This document shows positions 1 to 7,990 of a stretch of 18,425 nucleotides of DNA, in pieces (the stretch's first letter is position 1; each line of letters starts with the position of its first letter). Origin of the DNA: Anaerotignum sp. (lineage in GTDB: Bacteria; Bacillota; Clostridia; Lachnospirales; Anaerotignaceae). The notes below the pieces were generated by a model that was not told where the DNA came from, did not search any database, and was given only the letters and a program-made list of their open reading frames with translations. The position numbers and the translations under genes were made by a program. The DNA lies in NCBI GenBank assembly GCA_020024265.1, contig JAHHTW010000031.1, positions 1-18,425 of the forward strand, given 5' to 3'.

Positions 1-51
1 GACTGTAAATCTGTTGCGATAGCTTCGAAGGTTCGAATCCTTCTCCGCCCA
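1..51 (+). tRNA. tRNA-Tyr (GTA), 3' part only
   Basis: The window opens inside a tRNA. The anticodon loop reads CTGTAAA with anticodon GTA (bases 4-6), which decodes tyrosine. It is followed by an extra arm long enough for a class II tRNA, as bacterial tRNA-Tyr has. The T arm has a GAAGG/CCTTC stem with a TTCGAAT loop. The acceptor 3' strand TCCGCCC and discriminator A end at base 51; the CCA tail is not encoded. The 5' half lies outside the window. Confidence 0.93.
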
Positions 52-62
52 TTTTATACTGT

Positions 63-136
<74 letters not shown>

Positions 137-141
137 TTCAG

Positions 142-174
142 ATAAGCATCTATGATATGGGTGCTTATTTTTTT
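142..174 (+). terminator. Rho-independent terminator of the tRNA array
   Basis: A 9-bp stem (ATAAGCATC against GGTGCTTAT, with one T-G pair) closes a 9-nt loop and is followed by six T. It starts 5 nt after tRNA-fMet, where an end to the tRNA transcript is expected. Confidence 0.8.
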
Positions 175-186
175 GCATAAAAAAGG

Positions 187-225
187 AAAGCCCCATAAGG
201 CACGACCTGTGCTTTTTGGGGTTTT
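187..225 (-). terminator. Probable terminator of the CotS-like gene
   Basis: A long imperfect hairpin has CCCC/GGGG and GCAC/GTGC stems separated by a mostly A-T paired segment, with a 5-nt loop at 204-208. Read on the minus strand it is followed by a T-rich tail (complement of 181-187). It lies about 35 nt past the stop of the minus-strand CotS-like gene. On the plus strand it is also followed by TTTT, so it may work in both directions. Confidence 0.65.
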
Positions 226-238
226 GCCGACTTCCTCA

Positions 239-262
239 TACCCATAGCATGGGTATTTTTTT
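239..262 (+). terminator. Second hairpin-plus-T terminator facing the tRNA array
   Basis: A perfect 7-bp stem TACCCAT/ATGGGTA with a 3-nt AGC loop is followed by seven T on the plus strand. It abuts the stop codon of the minus-strand CotS-like gene. It is best read as a backup terminator that keeps tRNA transcription out of that gene. Confidence 0.65.
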
Positions 263-1253
263 ATCTGTAGTATTCTTGTAAAAATTTCTCTAATTTCCCT
301 ATTTGCATTTCTTCCTCCGCAGTCTGTGCGAGGTGCTGCTGCATGGCAGGGGATACACAGACACGGCGTTTGTTATAGTTTTCATGTACAAGCTGCAAAA
401 ACTTTTCCGGATATGTGGTCAAGGGCAGCAAAAGCCGATGCTCTGTTTCTGTCATAGGCTTTTCCTGCTCATATGTAGCTAATACCTGTGCGGTAAGCTT
501 TTGGTCACCGTCCGTTTTTCGCCATAAGCGTTTGATATAGTATACCACATCCAAAAGGAATGTGTCTGCACTGCAATGCTCAAAGCCGCCAATCCAAAGA
601 CTGTGATCCGGATGGCGGTAAAAATTGCTGCCCTTGAGTTGGTTGTGACAGAATACGCCGTTTTTCTGCTCCGCTTGATAAAATGCGGGATAGCCCTCTG
701 CTTGCAGCGCTGTGATGGCACGCTTTGCTTGCTCGTAAAACGGAGCAAAATATTGCAGCACCACCAAATCCAGAGAAGAATATTTCCCCTGTTTTTCTAT
801 GCGCTTTTTGATTTTGATCAGCTCTGTGATCCGTTTGTTCCATAGTGAGGGAAGCTGATCTGCTTGTGCCAAATCCTCTGTAATGGCAAAGCCCTTGGCA
901 GCAATATGCATTTTTCCCATCAAACATGCACCATCCTGCCAGTCTTGCGCTGTTTCGGTATCCAGTGCCTTTCCGGGCATGACGTCCTCCAAGGTATAGC
1001 AAGTGCCGTCCCAGACAAAAAAGGGATTGCCATCTTGTGCAGTATGAAACAGACACAGGGTGGAAAAACCATTGCGATACAAACAGCGTTTGATGGTATG
1101 GGCAAAAAGGATTTTTTGTTTGTTGGTACGTGCTTTTTTCAGTTCACGCAATCCTTGGTCTGTCTTGCATATCAGTCCTGTGCGTGTGCGTGTACCACTG
1201 TAATATTTTAGCCCATACCCTTCACGCAGTATTTTTTCGTATATGTCTTGCAT
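261..1253 (-). CDS. CotS-family spore coat protein, degenerate kinase fold
   Basis: A 330-aa protein resembling the CotS/YsxE/YutH spore coat family, which has an aminoglycoside-phosphotransferase-like fold and coats forming endospores. Family-like signatures include TDQGLRELKK (about residues 31-40), RNGF, a tyrosine-rich WDGTCYTLED stretch and a C-terminal segment equivalent to the catalytic loop. In that loop HNQLKGSN (about 203-210) replaces H-x-D-x4-N, and GGFE (about 222-225) replaces the metal-binding DFD. Both catalytic acidic residues are therefore missing and a pseudokinase is likely. An upstream in-frame ATG at 1286 would add 11 residues. I prefer the ATG at 1253 because a purine-rich GGGGGAAGGG site lies just before it. 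The gene stands alone, between the tRNA terminators and the divergent maf. The family call is confident; the coat role is inferred from the family. Confidence 0.78.
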   Translation of the reverse strand: MQDIYEKILREGYGLKYYSGTRTRTGLICKTDQGLRELKKARTNKQKILFAHTIKRCLYRNGFSTLCLFHTAQDGNPFFVWDGTCYTLEDVMPGKALDTETAQDWQDGACLMGKMHIAAKGFAITEDLAQADQLPSLWNKRITELIKIKKRIEKQGKYSSLDLVVLQYFAPFYEQAKRAITALQAEGYPAFYQAEQKNGVFCHNQLKGSNFYRHPDHSLWIGGFEHCSADTFLLDVVYYIKRLWRKTDGDQKLTAQVLATYEQEKPMTETEHRLLLPLTTYPEKFLQLVHENYNKRRVCVSPAMQQHLAQTAEEEMQIGKLEKFLQEYYR

Positions 1254-1369
1254 AACCCTTCCCCCATTTCTGTTTCTTTTTGGCAATACGAAGGTACGTG
1301 CTTACCAATCATCACTCTAAGGCAGTTTATGTGGATATGCTGTAAAATATGATTCTTTTTCGATTTTCC

Positions 1370-1398
1370 TTGCGAAATAGGCGTTTTTTGCGTACAAT
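1370..1398 (+). promoter_or_regulatory. SigA-type promoter of maf
   Basis: A -35 TTGCGA and a -10 TACAAT are separated by exactly 17 bp. The predicted start of transcription is about 65 nt before the maf start codon. Confidence 0.7.
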
Positions 1399-1472
1399 CA
1401 AACAAAGATGCAGGCAGATGGAAAAAGCAAAGCGGTATATTTCGTTCTGCCAAAAAAGAAAGGAAGAGAATT

Positions 1473-2081
1473 ATGACAAATATCATACTTGCATCCAATT
1501 CCCCACGCCGAAAGGAACTGCTTTCTCTTTTGGGGCTGCCCTTTACTGCACAGGTGAGCGATGTGGATGAGCGTGCTTTGGAGGAGGAACTGCTGTCGCT
1601 TTTGCCTCAGGAGCGTGCCGCAAAAATGGCAGAAGCCAAAGGACGAGCAGTTTTCATACAGGCACCCCGCGATAGTATCGTGATTGCAGCAGATACCATT
1701 GTGGTGTATGAGGGCAGGATTTTGCATAAACCCGTAGATGATGCGGATGCAGTTTCTATATTGACTAGGCTTTCAGGGCATACGCATATGGTGTATACAG
1801 GAATGTCTGTGTTATATAAAAAGGCAGATGGTACGCAATTGGTGCATACCGGATATACGGGTACGGCAGTGACATTTCGTACATTGACACAGTCAGAGAT
1901 TGCGGCATATGTCGCAACAGGCGAGCCGTCGGATAAAGCCGGTGCATATGGCATACAGGGCAAGGGCTGTTTTTTGGTAGAAAAAATAGAAGGGGATTAT
2001 CAAAATGTAGTCGGGCTTTCTCTGAAAGCGTTGTACATGGAATTGAAAGAAAACGGAGTAGATGTCACAAAGCTTTGGTAA
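1473..2081 (+). CDS. maf: Maf nucleoside triphosphate pyrophosphatase
   Basis: A 202-aa Maf/HAM1-superfamily enzyme. Such proteins hydrolyse non-canonical or excess nucleoside triphosphates (dTTP/UTP and modified pyrimidines in the YhdE subgroup) to the monophosphate plus pyrophosphate, and in Bacillus affect septation. Visible motifs are ASNSPRRKELL at the N-terminus (P-loop-like, residues 7-17), AADTIV (72-77) with the catalytic Asp, HKP at 85-87, DKAGAYGIQG (154-163) and GDYQNVVGL (174-182). The last motif usually ends GLPL; here it is GLSL. Length is normal. A GGAAGAG ribosome site precedes the ATG at 1473. It is transcribed alone from the promoter at 1370 and converges on asnS. The exact substrate cannot be read from sequence. 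Confidence 0.93.
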   Translation: MTNIILASNSPRRKELLSLLGLPFTAQVSDVDERALEEELLSLLPQERAAKMAEAKGRAVFIQAPRDSIVIAADTIVVYEGRILHKPVDDADAVSILTRLSGHTHMVYTGMSVLYKKADGTQLVHTGYTGTAVTFRTLTQSEIAAYVATGEPSDKAGAYGIQGKGCFLVEKIEGDYQNVVGLSLKALYMELKENGVDVTKLW

Positions 2082-2086
2082 TCAAA

Positions 2087-2126
2087 AAAACGGTATGCAC
2101 TCCCAAAGGGGAGGGCATACCGTTTT
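2087..2126. terminator. Bidirectional terminator between maf and asnS
   Basis: A 12-bp stem (AAAACGGTATGC with its complement) is extended past one mismatch by CTCCC/GGGAG around an AAAG loop. The plus strand ends in TTTT and the minus strand in seven T, so it can stop both converging genes, with the stronger tail serving asnS. Confidence 0.85.
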
Positions 2127-2174
2127 GATGCTGTGGCTTTCTTTTCCAAATGATACAAGGAACAATGCCAGTGA

Positions 2175-3569
2175 TTAGAATTCGGCATTTTTTACGGTTC
2201 TGGGATAAGGCAGTACATCACGGATATTGCCCATACCGGTCAGATACATCACAGCACGTTCAAAGCCCAGACCGTAGCCGGCATGTCTTGTGCCACCGTA
2301 TTTGCGCAAATCCAGATACCACCAATAGTCCTCTTTTTTCAGACCTAGCTCGTCCATACGGCGTTCCAGTACATCCAGACGTTCTTCTCTCTGGCTGCCG
2401 CCGATGATTTCCCCGATGCCGGGTACCAGTAAGTCCATGGCAGCAACGGTCTTGCCGTCGTCATTCAGACGCATATAGAATGCTTTGATTTCCTTTGGAT
2501 AATCGGTAACAAATACAGGTTTTTTGAAGATTTCTTCTGTCAGATAGCGTTCGTGTTCTGTCTGAAGGTCGATGCCCCAAGAAACAGGGTATTCAAATTT
2601 CTTACCGGATTTCAGAAGCAGATCCACAGCTTCTGTGTATGTTACATGCCCAAAGTCGTTGTTCAGTATATTATGCAGTCTTTCCAAAAGCCCTTTATCC
2701 ACAAAGCTGTTGAAAAATTCCATTTCTTCCGGTGCATTGTCCAGCACATACTGTATGATGTATTTGAGCATGGCTTCTGCAACTGCCATATTGTCCTTCA
2801 GGTCTGCAAATGCCATTTCGGGTTCAATCATCCAAAATTCGGCAGCATGACGTGCGGTATTGGAATTTTCCGCACGGAAGGTAGGACCAAAGGTATATAC
2901 ATTGCGGAATGCCATTGCAAATGTTTCCGCAGAAAGCTGACCGCTGACAGTCAGGTTTGCTTCCTTTCCAAAGAAGTCCTTGGAGAAGTCTACGGTACCG
3001 TCTTCATTCTTTGGCAGGTTGTTTAAGTCCAGTGTGGTGACACGGAACATTTCTCCCGCACCTTCACAGTCACTGCCTGTGATGATGGGGGTATGTGCAT
3101 AAACAAAGCCCTGATCCTGGAAGAATTGATGGATGGCATATGCGATCAGGCTGCGTACACGGAATGTTGCGGAGAACATATTCGTTCTGGGACGCAGATA
3201 TGCAATCTGACGCAAAAATTCCACACTATGGCGTTTCTTTTGCAGTGGATAATCCGGTGTGGATGTGCCTTCTACCACAATCTCTCTTGCCTTTACTTCA
3301 AAGGGCTGCTTTGCCTCAGGTGTTTCTACCAAAAGACCTTTGACAATGATTGCTGCACCAACACTCATTTTTGTAATTTCGTTATAGTTTTCCAATGTGT
3401 CTGCTTCAAAAACAATCTGTATATTTTTGAAGAAAGAACCATCATTCAGCTCAATAAAGCCGAAGTTTTTAGAAACACGCATGGTACGGATCCAGCCGCC
3501 CAGATGTACTTCTGTATTTGCATAGTCCGCAGTCTTGCGGTAAAGTGATTTGACGGTATTCAAATTCAA
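2175..3569 (-). CDS. asnS: asparagine--tRNA ligase
   Basis: A 464-aa class IIb aminoacyl-tRNA synthetase that charges tRNA-Asn with asparagine in the cytoplasm. An N-terminal OB-fold anticodon-binding domain (about 17-110, with HLGGWIRTMR and NFGFIELNDGS) precedes the catalytic core. Motif 2 is at 229-252 (TFGPTFRAENSNTARH followed by EFWMIEPE) and motif 3 near 434-450 (GLGFERAVMYLTG), ending with the typical IRDVLPYPRT. Length is normal for AsnS. The start codon is TTG at 3569-3567; AGGAG lies 8 nt upstream, and no ATG or GTG start fits. The gene has its own promoter and is monocistronic. The 'HAAEFWMIEPE' stretch differs from the common HLAEFWMIEPE by one residue. Identity is certain. Confidence 0.97.
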   Translation of the reverse strand: MNLNTVKSLYRKTADYANTEVHLGGWIRTMRVSKNFGFIELNDGSFFKNIQIVFEADTLENYNEITKMSVGAAIIVKGLLVETPEAKQPFEVKAREIVVEGTSTPDYPLQKKRHSVEFLRQIAYLRPRTNMFSATFRVRSLIAYAIHQFFQDQGFVYAHTPIITGSDCEGAGEMFRVTTLDLNNLPKNEDGTVDFSKDFFGKEANLTVSGQLSAETFAMAFRNVYTFGPTFRAENSNTARHAAEFWMIEPEMAFADLKDNMAVAEAMLKYIIQYVLDNAPEEMEFFNSFVDKGLLERLHNILNNDFGHVTYTEAVDLLLKSGKKFEYPVSWGIDLQTEHERYLTEEIFKKPVFVTDYPKEIKAFYMRLNDDGKTVAAMDLLVPGIGEIIGGSQREERLDVLERRMDELGLKKEDYWWYLDLRKYGGTRHAGYGLGFERAVMYLTGMGNIRDVLPYPRTVKNAEF

Positions 3570-3609
3570 TGGTATCGCTCCTTTGTTGTTTTAGATATAT
3601 CACAATTGT

Positions 3610-3638
3610 ATTGTATCCTGAATTTACCGAAAAGACAA
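3610..3638 (-). promoter_or_regulatory. SigA-type promoter of asnS
   Basis: Read on the minus strand: -35 TTGTCT (3638-3633), 17-bp spacer, -10 TACAAT (3615-3610). A second overlapping TACAAT follows at 3610-3605. Transcription would start about 30 nt before the asnS SD. No T-box-like leader fits in this short distance. Confidence 0.72.
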
Positions 3639-3728
3639 CCTTTTTCAGATGGATTTTGTATTTTATAAAAGGTATATGAAAAAAATTACAATTTTTTGCA
3701 AGTCCTCTCCCACATTTTCGGTGGTTTA

Positions 3729-3737
3729 TGGTATACT
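3729..3737 (+). promoter_or_regulatory. Extended -10 promoter of the cdaA operon
   Basis: TGGTATACT matches the extended -10 form (TGn plus TATACT). No good -35 is present at 16-18 bp, which is compatible with an extended -10. It lies about 195 nt upstream of the cdaA start, implying a long 5' leader. Confidence 0.5.
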
Positions 3738-3840
3738 AAAGACAATACCGCAGCAATTTGGTATATGCAATTTTTTTTGTCTGGTTTTTCGCAAAATCAC
3801 AAACAATTTGAAAATTTGCCAAAAGAAGTATGATGCGCTA

Positions 3841-3897
3841 TGCCCTGAATATGATAAATGTGTATGCAGAGGCATGGCATTTGCCAAAATTCAGGCA
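3841..3897 (+). other. Possible stem-loop in the cdaA leader
   Basis: TGCCCTGAAT (3841-3850) can pair with ATTCAGGCA (3889-3897) with one bulged C. A small GGCATTTGCC hairpin sits within the enclosed segment. It lies between the predicted promoter and the cdaA SD. There is no T-tract, and it matches no riboswitch class that I recognise. It may only be chance pairing. Confidence 0.3.
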
Positions 3898-3931
3898 CAG
3901 ATATATAAGAAAAAGAAATCGGGTGAGAAGT

Positions 3932-4786
3932 ATGGATATCATCAGTACCATTTATGACGGTCTGGGGATTACAGAATTTGTGAAACCTTCCATTGGTATT
4001 ACAGACGTGTTGGATATTTTGATTGTTGCATATATCATTTATAAAGTGATATTCTGGATCAAAGAAACACGGGCATGGGTATTGTTCAAAGGAATTTTGG
4101 TTATTTTTGCGTTTGCGGCAGTGGCAGCCATACTGAAGCTGCATACGATTATATTTGTGCTTTCCAATACAATCAATATGGGGATTATTGCGCTTTTGAT
4201 TGTATTCCAGCCGGAAATGCGTAAGGCATTGGAGCAGCTGGGAAAGGGGAAGATATTTTCTTACTTTACCCGCAGTGAAGAAGGTGGGGATGAGAAAGCG
4301 GCAGCACGTACCGTGGAAGCGGTGGTGCGTGCGGCTGATAAAATGGGGGCAGCCAAAACGGGTGCATTGATTTTGATGGAGCGAGAAGTACCCTTGGGGG
4401 ATTTGGAGCGTACCGGTATCCCCATTGATGCCATTGTTTCCAGCCAGCTTTTGATCAATATTTTTGAGCATAATACACCACTGCATGATGGTGCAGTCAT
4501 CATTCGGCGCAACCGTGTTGCAGCAGCGACTTGTTTTTTGCCTCTGACTGACAGCGATGATGTCAGTATGGAGCTGGGAACCAGACATCGTGCTGCCATT
4601 GGTGCAAGCGAGGTGTCAGATGCACACGTCATTGTCGTATCGGAAGAAACAGGTAAAATTTCCGTAGCACGTGGTGGTGTCCTATATCGTGATTTGACAA
4701 CAGAACAGTTGGAAAATATGATCTCCCAGCAGAATGACAGAGTACACAAAAAGCGGGTAATCTGGAAAGGGAGGCAGGCGAAATGA
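3932..4786 (+). CDS. cdaA: diadenylate cyclase CdaA (c-di-AMP synthase)
   Basis: A 284-aa membrane enzyme that condenses two ATP into cyclic di-AMP, a second messenger for potassium/osmolyte and cell-wall homeostasis. The N-terminus has three hydrophobic segments (about 24-41, 50-68, 72-92). The DAC domain follows, with LHDGAVII (DGA at 186-188) and GTRHRAAIG (RHR at 218-220), the two nucleotide-binding motifs needed for catalysis. Both are intact. An in-frame ATG at 3830 would add 34 non-conserved residues. I chose ATG 3932 because MDIISTIYDGLG is a typical CdaA start and a GGGTGAG site lies 5 nt upstream. The stop overlaps the cdaR start (ATGA). It is the first gene of the cdaA-cdaR-glmM operon, an arrangement conserved across Firmicutes. 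Confidence 0.95.
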   Translation: MDIISTIYDGLGITEFVKPSIGITDVLDILIVAYIIYKVIFWIKETRAWVLFKGILVIFAFAAVAAILKLHTIIFVLSNTINMGIIALLIVFQPEMRKALEQLGKGKIFSYFTRSEEGGDEKAAARTVEAVVRAADKMGAAKTGALILMEREVPLGDLERTGIPIDAIVSSQLLINIFEHNTPLHDGAVIIRRNRVAAATCFLPLTDSDDVSMELGTRHRAAIGASEVSDAHVIVVSEETGKISVARGGVLYRDLTTEQLENMISQQNDRVHKKRVIWKGRQAK

Positions 4787-6096
4787 AGCGATTCCGAGAA
4801 TTATTGATGAAGGATTTGGGATGGAAGCTGCTTTCGGTGGCGATTGCTGCAACCATGTGGTTTATGGTCATCAGCATCAATCAGCCCATTGATACCAGAA
4901 CATACAGTACTGCATTGGCAGTGCAAGGGGAAGAGGGACTGACGGCACGAGGGCTTACCATAGCCAATCGGGAAGCATTGGAGGAAATGAAAGTAGGTGT
5001 GAAAATCAAGGCACAACGCACCTCCTTGGATCGGCTCAGTCAAAGGCAGGCGGAGCTGATCTCTGCCTCTGTTGATTTATCCACACTCAATTATGTGGAA
5101 AGCGGCGATGTACTCACGCTGCCGGTGAATACGACGATTGCAAACGGTGCTGCTGGATATACGGTGGAAAGCAAGACACCCAGCAGTGTGGAAGTGCAGA
5201 TAGAAACATTGGTCAGCAAGGAGTTCCCTGTCCAGATTTCGTGGAATGGGGAAACACCCGGCAATGTGTTGCAGCTTGCGCCCACACTCAGCAGCAAGAC
5301 TGTGATGGTAAAGGGCGCACAATCTACAGTTGCCAGTGTATCAGTAGTGCGTGTGTTTGTGAATGTATCGGATGCACAGGAACATAAGGACACTGTGGTG
5401 ACGCCAATCGCATACGATCGGGATGGCAATACGGTGCGAGGTGTGACATTCTCTGAAGAAAGCATCACCATTTCTTACCATCGCACACAGCAGGAGAAAG
5501 CCGTTCCCATCCTTGTTCATACAATAGGGACACCGGCAGAGGGCTATCATGTGGTGAATGTGGTTTGCACGCCACAGAGCATCAACCTCAATGGCACACC
5601 GGAAGCATTGCAGAATATACATGGCATTACACTCGATGACATAGATGTCACGGATGCTTTTGAAAATATCACAAAAACCATCTCTCTTTCACCATATCTG
5701 CCAGATGGAGTTTCTGTGATGGGTGATGCCAATATATCGGTGACAGCATATATTGCAAAAGGGGAAGAACGTCAATATAACATTCCGGTTGGGCAAATTA
5801 TGCTGCAAAATGAAAAAGCAGACTATACGTATGCATTGCAGGAAAGCCAGATTGTTTTGATGGGACGAGCGGAGGATTTGGCGAAGATAGAGGTATCCCA
5901 AATTACAGGCAGAGTAGATGTTGCCAATCTGGAGGATGGCGATACAACCAATGCGGTGCAATGGTCTGTGCCGGAGGGCATACAGGTGGTAAGCAGCAAT
6001 CTGGTGGTAACGGCAGCATCCCAAAGGAGCGAAACCACACCGGATCATACCGACGGGGATGAGCATATGTTGGAAGAACCAACATATATACCGTAA
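4783..6096 (+). CDS. cdaR: CdaA regulator CdaR (YbbR-domain protein)
   Basis: A 437-aa protein with one N-terminal transmembrane helix (about 13-31, following the basic KRFRELLMKDLGWK) and a large extracytoplasmic part. The latter is built of repeated beta-rich YbbR domains, roughly four judged by spacing (about 40-125, 135-215, 225-305, 320-405). In Firmicutes CdaR binds CdaA at the membrane and modulates c-di-AMP synthesis. The start ATG overlaps the cdaA stop by 4 nt, with GGGAGG upstream, indicating translational coupling. The acidic C-terminal tail (after about 410) is low in complexity and probably unstructured. Identity is supported mainly by the cdaA-cdaR-glmM order and topology; YbbR domains diverge quickly in sequence. 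Confidence 0.9.
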   Translation: MKRFRELLMKDLGWKLLSVAIAATMWFMVISINQPIDTRTYSTALAVQGEEGLTARGLTIANREALEEMKVGVKIKAQRTSLDRLSQRQAELISASVDLSTLNYVESGDVLTLPVNTTIANGAAGYTVESKTPSSVEVQIETLVSKEFPVQISWNGETPGNVLQLAPTLSSKTVMVKGAQSTVASVSVVRVFVNVSDAQEHKDTVVTPIAYDRDGNTVRGVTFSEESITISYHRTQQEKAVPILVHTIGTPAEGYHVVNVVCTPQSINLNGTPEALQNIHGITLDDIDVTDAFENITKTISLSPYLPDGVSVMGDANISVTAYIAKGEERQYNIPVGQIMLQNEKADYTYALQESQIVLMGRAEDLAKIEVSQITGRVDVANLEDGDTTNAVQWSVPEGIQVVSSNLVVTAASQRSETTPDHTDGDEHMLEEPTYIP

Positions 6097-6136
6097 CAAC
6101 AGCAATCATATCATAAAAATGAATAGGAGATTTATC

Positions 6137-7486
6137 ATGGGAAGATTATTTGGTACTGACGGCGTGCGTGGCGTTGCCAACACGGAACTGACAGGGGAAA
6201 TGGCATTTGCACTGGGGCGTGCAGGTGCTTATGTACTGACAAAGGAAACCAAACATGCACCACGTATTTTGGTGGGTATGGATACACGGATCAGTGGTGA
6301 TATGCTGGAAGCGGCGCTGGTAGCAGGTATTTGTTCTGTAGGCGCACATGCGCTTGTTGTGGGTGTGGTACCCACTCCGGCAATTGCGTATCTGGTACGC
6401 AAGTACCGCTTGGATGCAGGGGTTATGATTTCTGCTTCACACAATCCGGTAGAGTACAACGGAATTAAGTTTTTCAATAGAGAGGGGTATAAACTCAGTG
6501 ATGCACTGGAGGATGAAATCGAAAGTATTATATTGAGTCATCCGGAAATATTGCCCAGCCCAACAGGTGCAGGTCTTGGTACACGTACCTTGGCAGAGGA
6601 TGCTTTGGATGATTATATTGAATTTTTGTCCAAATCCACAACAGAGCGCTTTGATGGGATCAAAGTTGCTTTGGACTGTGCAAATGGTGCATCCTATAAG
6701 GCAGGTCCCATTTCTATGCTCAATCTGGGCGCAGGTCTGTGTATCATACACAATGAGCCAGATGGTACAAACATCAATGAGCGTTGTGGTTCCACACATA
6801 TGGAGGATTTGAAGGCATTTGTAAAGGAAAACAATGCGGATATCGGCTTTGCGTTTGACGGGGATGCTGACCGTTGTTTGGCAGTAGATGAAAACGGCGT
6901 GCTGATTGATGGGGACAAAATACTTGCTATATGCGGTTTGGATATGAAGCAAAGAGGCATCCTGCAAAATGATACCATTGTTGGTACAGTCATGACGAAT
7001 TTGGGCTTGGATATGATGGGCAAGGCGCAGGGGATTGTGGTGGAAAAGACCAATGTGGGCGACCGCTATGTATTGGAGCGCATGCGTGAGGCTGGGCATA
7101 ATCTGGGCGGAGAACAGTCCGGACACGTCATTTTCTTAGACTATAATACCACTGGGGATGGTATTTTGACGGCAATACAGGTGCTTTCTGTGATGAAGCG
7201 TACAGGGAAAAAGGCTTCCGAATTGGCTCAGGCAATGGAAGTGCTGCCACAGGTGTTGGTCAATGCACGTGTGAACAATGCAAAGAAAAATTTATATATG
7301 GATGTTCGGGAAATTCGTGAAGCCATTGCAAAGGTGGAAGCGGAATTTTCGGGGGACGGGCGTGTCCTGATTCGTACCTCCGGCACAGAGCCTCTCATCC
7401 GCGTGATGATTGAGGGCAAGGATTTGGAGAAAATGGACAAAGCAGCCAAGGAGCTGGCAGCATTCATTGAAAAAACATTACAGTAA
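6137..7486 (+). CDS. glmM: phosphoglucosamine mutase GlmM
   Basis: A 449-aa alpha-D-phosphohexomutase converting glucosamine-6-phosphate to glucosamine-1-phosphate for UDP-GlcNAc and peptidoglycan synthesis. The N-terminus GRLFGTDGVRGVAN is diagnostic. The active-site serine loop is ISASHNPVEYNG (Ser101), the metal site DGDADRC (241-247), the sugar loop GGEQSGH (324-330) and the phosphate loop RTSGTEPLIR (413-422). All are intact. The frame is open upstream to 6059, but ATG 6137 gives the canonical start and has AGGAG 7 nt ahead. It follows cdaR by 40 nt. GlmM is also a known binding partner and inhibitor of CdaA. glmS, which follows glmM in Bacillus, is absent here. Confidence 0.97.
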   Translation: MGRLFGTDGVRGVANTELTGEMAFALGRAGAYVLTKETKHAPRILVGMDTRISGDMLEAALVAGICSVGAHALVVGVVPTPAIAYLVRKYRLDAGVMISASHNPVEYNGIKFFNREGYKLSDALEDEIESIILSHPEILPSPTGAGLGTRTLAEDALDDYIEFLSKSTTERFDGIKVALDCANGASYKAGPISMLNLGAGLCIIHNEPDGTNINERCGSTHMEDLKAFVKENNADIGFAFDGDADRCLAVDENGVLIDGDKILAICGLDMKQRGILQNDTIVGTVMTNLGLDMMGKAQGIVVEKTNVGDRYVLERMREAGHNLGGEQSGHVIFLDYNTTGDGILTAIQVLSVMKRTGKKASELAQAMEVLPQVLVNARVNNAKKNLYMDVREIREAIAKVEAEFSGDGRVLIRTSGTEPLIRVMIEGKDLEKMDKAAKELAAFIEKTLQ

Positions 7487-7518
7487 ACGGAGTCAATCAA
7501 AAAAAGGAGTATATACCG

Positions 7519-7935
7519 ATGATGAAAAGAGTATGGATATTACTGGCGCTGGTTATTATGACACTCACAGGCTGTGGCAGCAATGATACACAATTTGCAG
7601 AAGTCAATCAATATGAGGGTGTGAGCATGAGTTTGATTGAGGACACACTCAAAAGTACACAGGCAACATTTCTGTTGACAAACAACACCGATCATGAAAT
7701 CAGCTATCGTGATGCATATCATTTGGAAGAAAAAAATAGTGATGGCGAGTGGGAAGAATTTGTGGGTACGGCAAGTGCAACATGGAGCGATAAAACCATT
7801 GCAGTGGCTGCTGGGGAAGCAATGGAACTGCCCATTAACTGGAAAAATCTCTGCGGTGGTATCAGCAAAGGGGAATATCGCATGATTATTGAAGTAGACG
7901 ATCATGGGATCGCAACAGAATTTTTGTATGAATAA
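7519..7935 (+). CDS. small lipoprotein with Ig-like domain
   Basis: A 138-aa secreted lipoprotein. A signal peptide (MMKRVWILLALVIMTLTG) ends in a lipobox LTGC with Cys19 as the lipidation site. The mature part is beta-rich: a TFLLTNNTDHEISY stretch, a tyrosine/glutamate 'YHLEEKNSDGEWEEF' segment and a C-terminal KGEYRMIIEV. That pattern resembles small bacterial Ig-like domains (Big_14 type) common in clostridial lipoproteins. The ATG at 7519 is chosen over 7522 because AGGAG is 9 nt ahead of it. It follows glmM by 32 nt and precedes a strong terminator, so it should be the last gene of the cdaA operon. Its function is not known. The linkage suggests cell-envelope work but proves nothing. 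Confidence 0.8.
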   Translation: MMKRVWILLALVIMTLTGCGSNDTQFAEVNQYEGVSMSLIEDTLKSTQATFLLTNNTDHEISYRDAYHLEEKNSDGEWEEFVGTASATWSDKTIAVAAGEAMELPINWKNLCGGISKGEYRMIIEVDDHGIATEFLYE

Positions 7936-7990
7936 CAGCGGAAAACAAGCAAGTATGTGTGTGCATGCAGAAAATATCGTATGAAAAAAC

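Noticed and set aside
576..1211. Plus-strand open frames inside the CotS-like gene
   Set aside because: They mirror the minus-strand gene, lack ribosome sites and show no family features.
3745..3931. ydaO-type c-di-AMP riboswitch ahead of cdaA
   Set aside because: The leader has none of the conserved ydaO sequence blocks and only one weak stem.
3797..4588. Minus-strand open frame (263 aa) opposite cdaA
   Set aside because: It mirrors the cdaA frame; its His/Cys/Gln-rich composition is typical of an antisense shadow.
7487..7518. glmS gene or glmS ribozyme after glmM
   Set aside because: Only a 32-nt gap with a ribosome site is present, followed by a lipoprotein gene.
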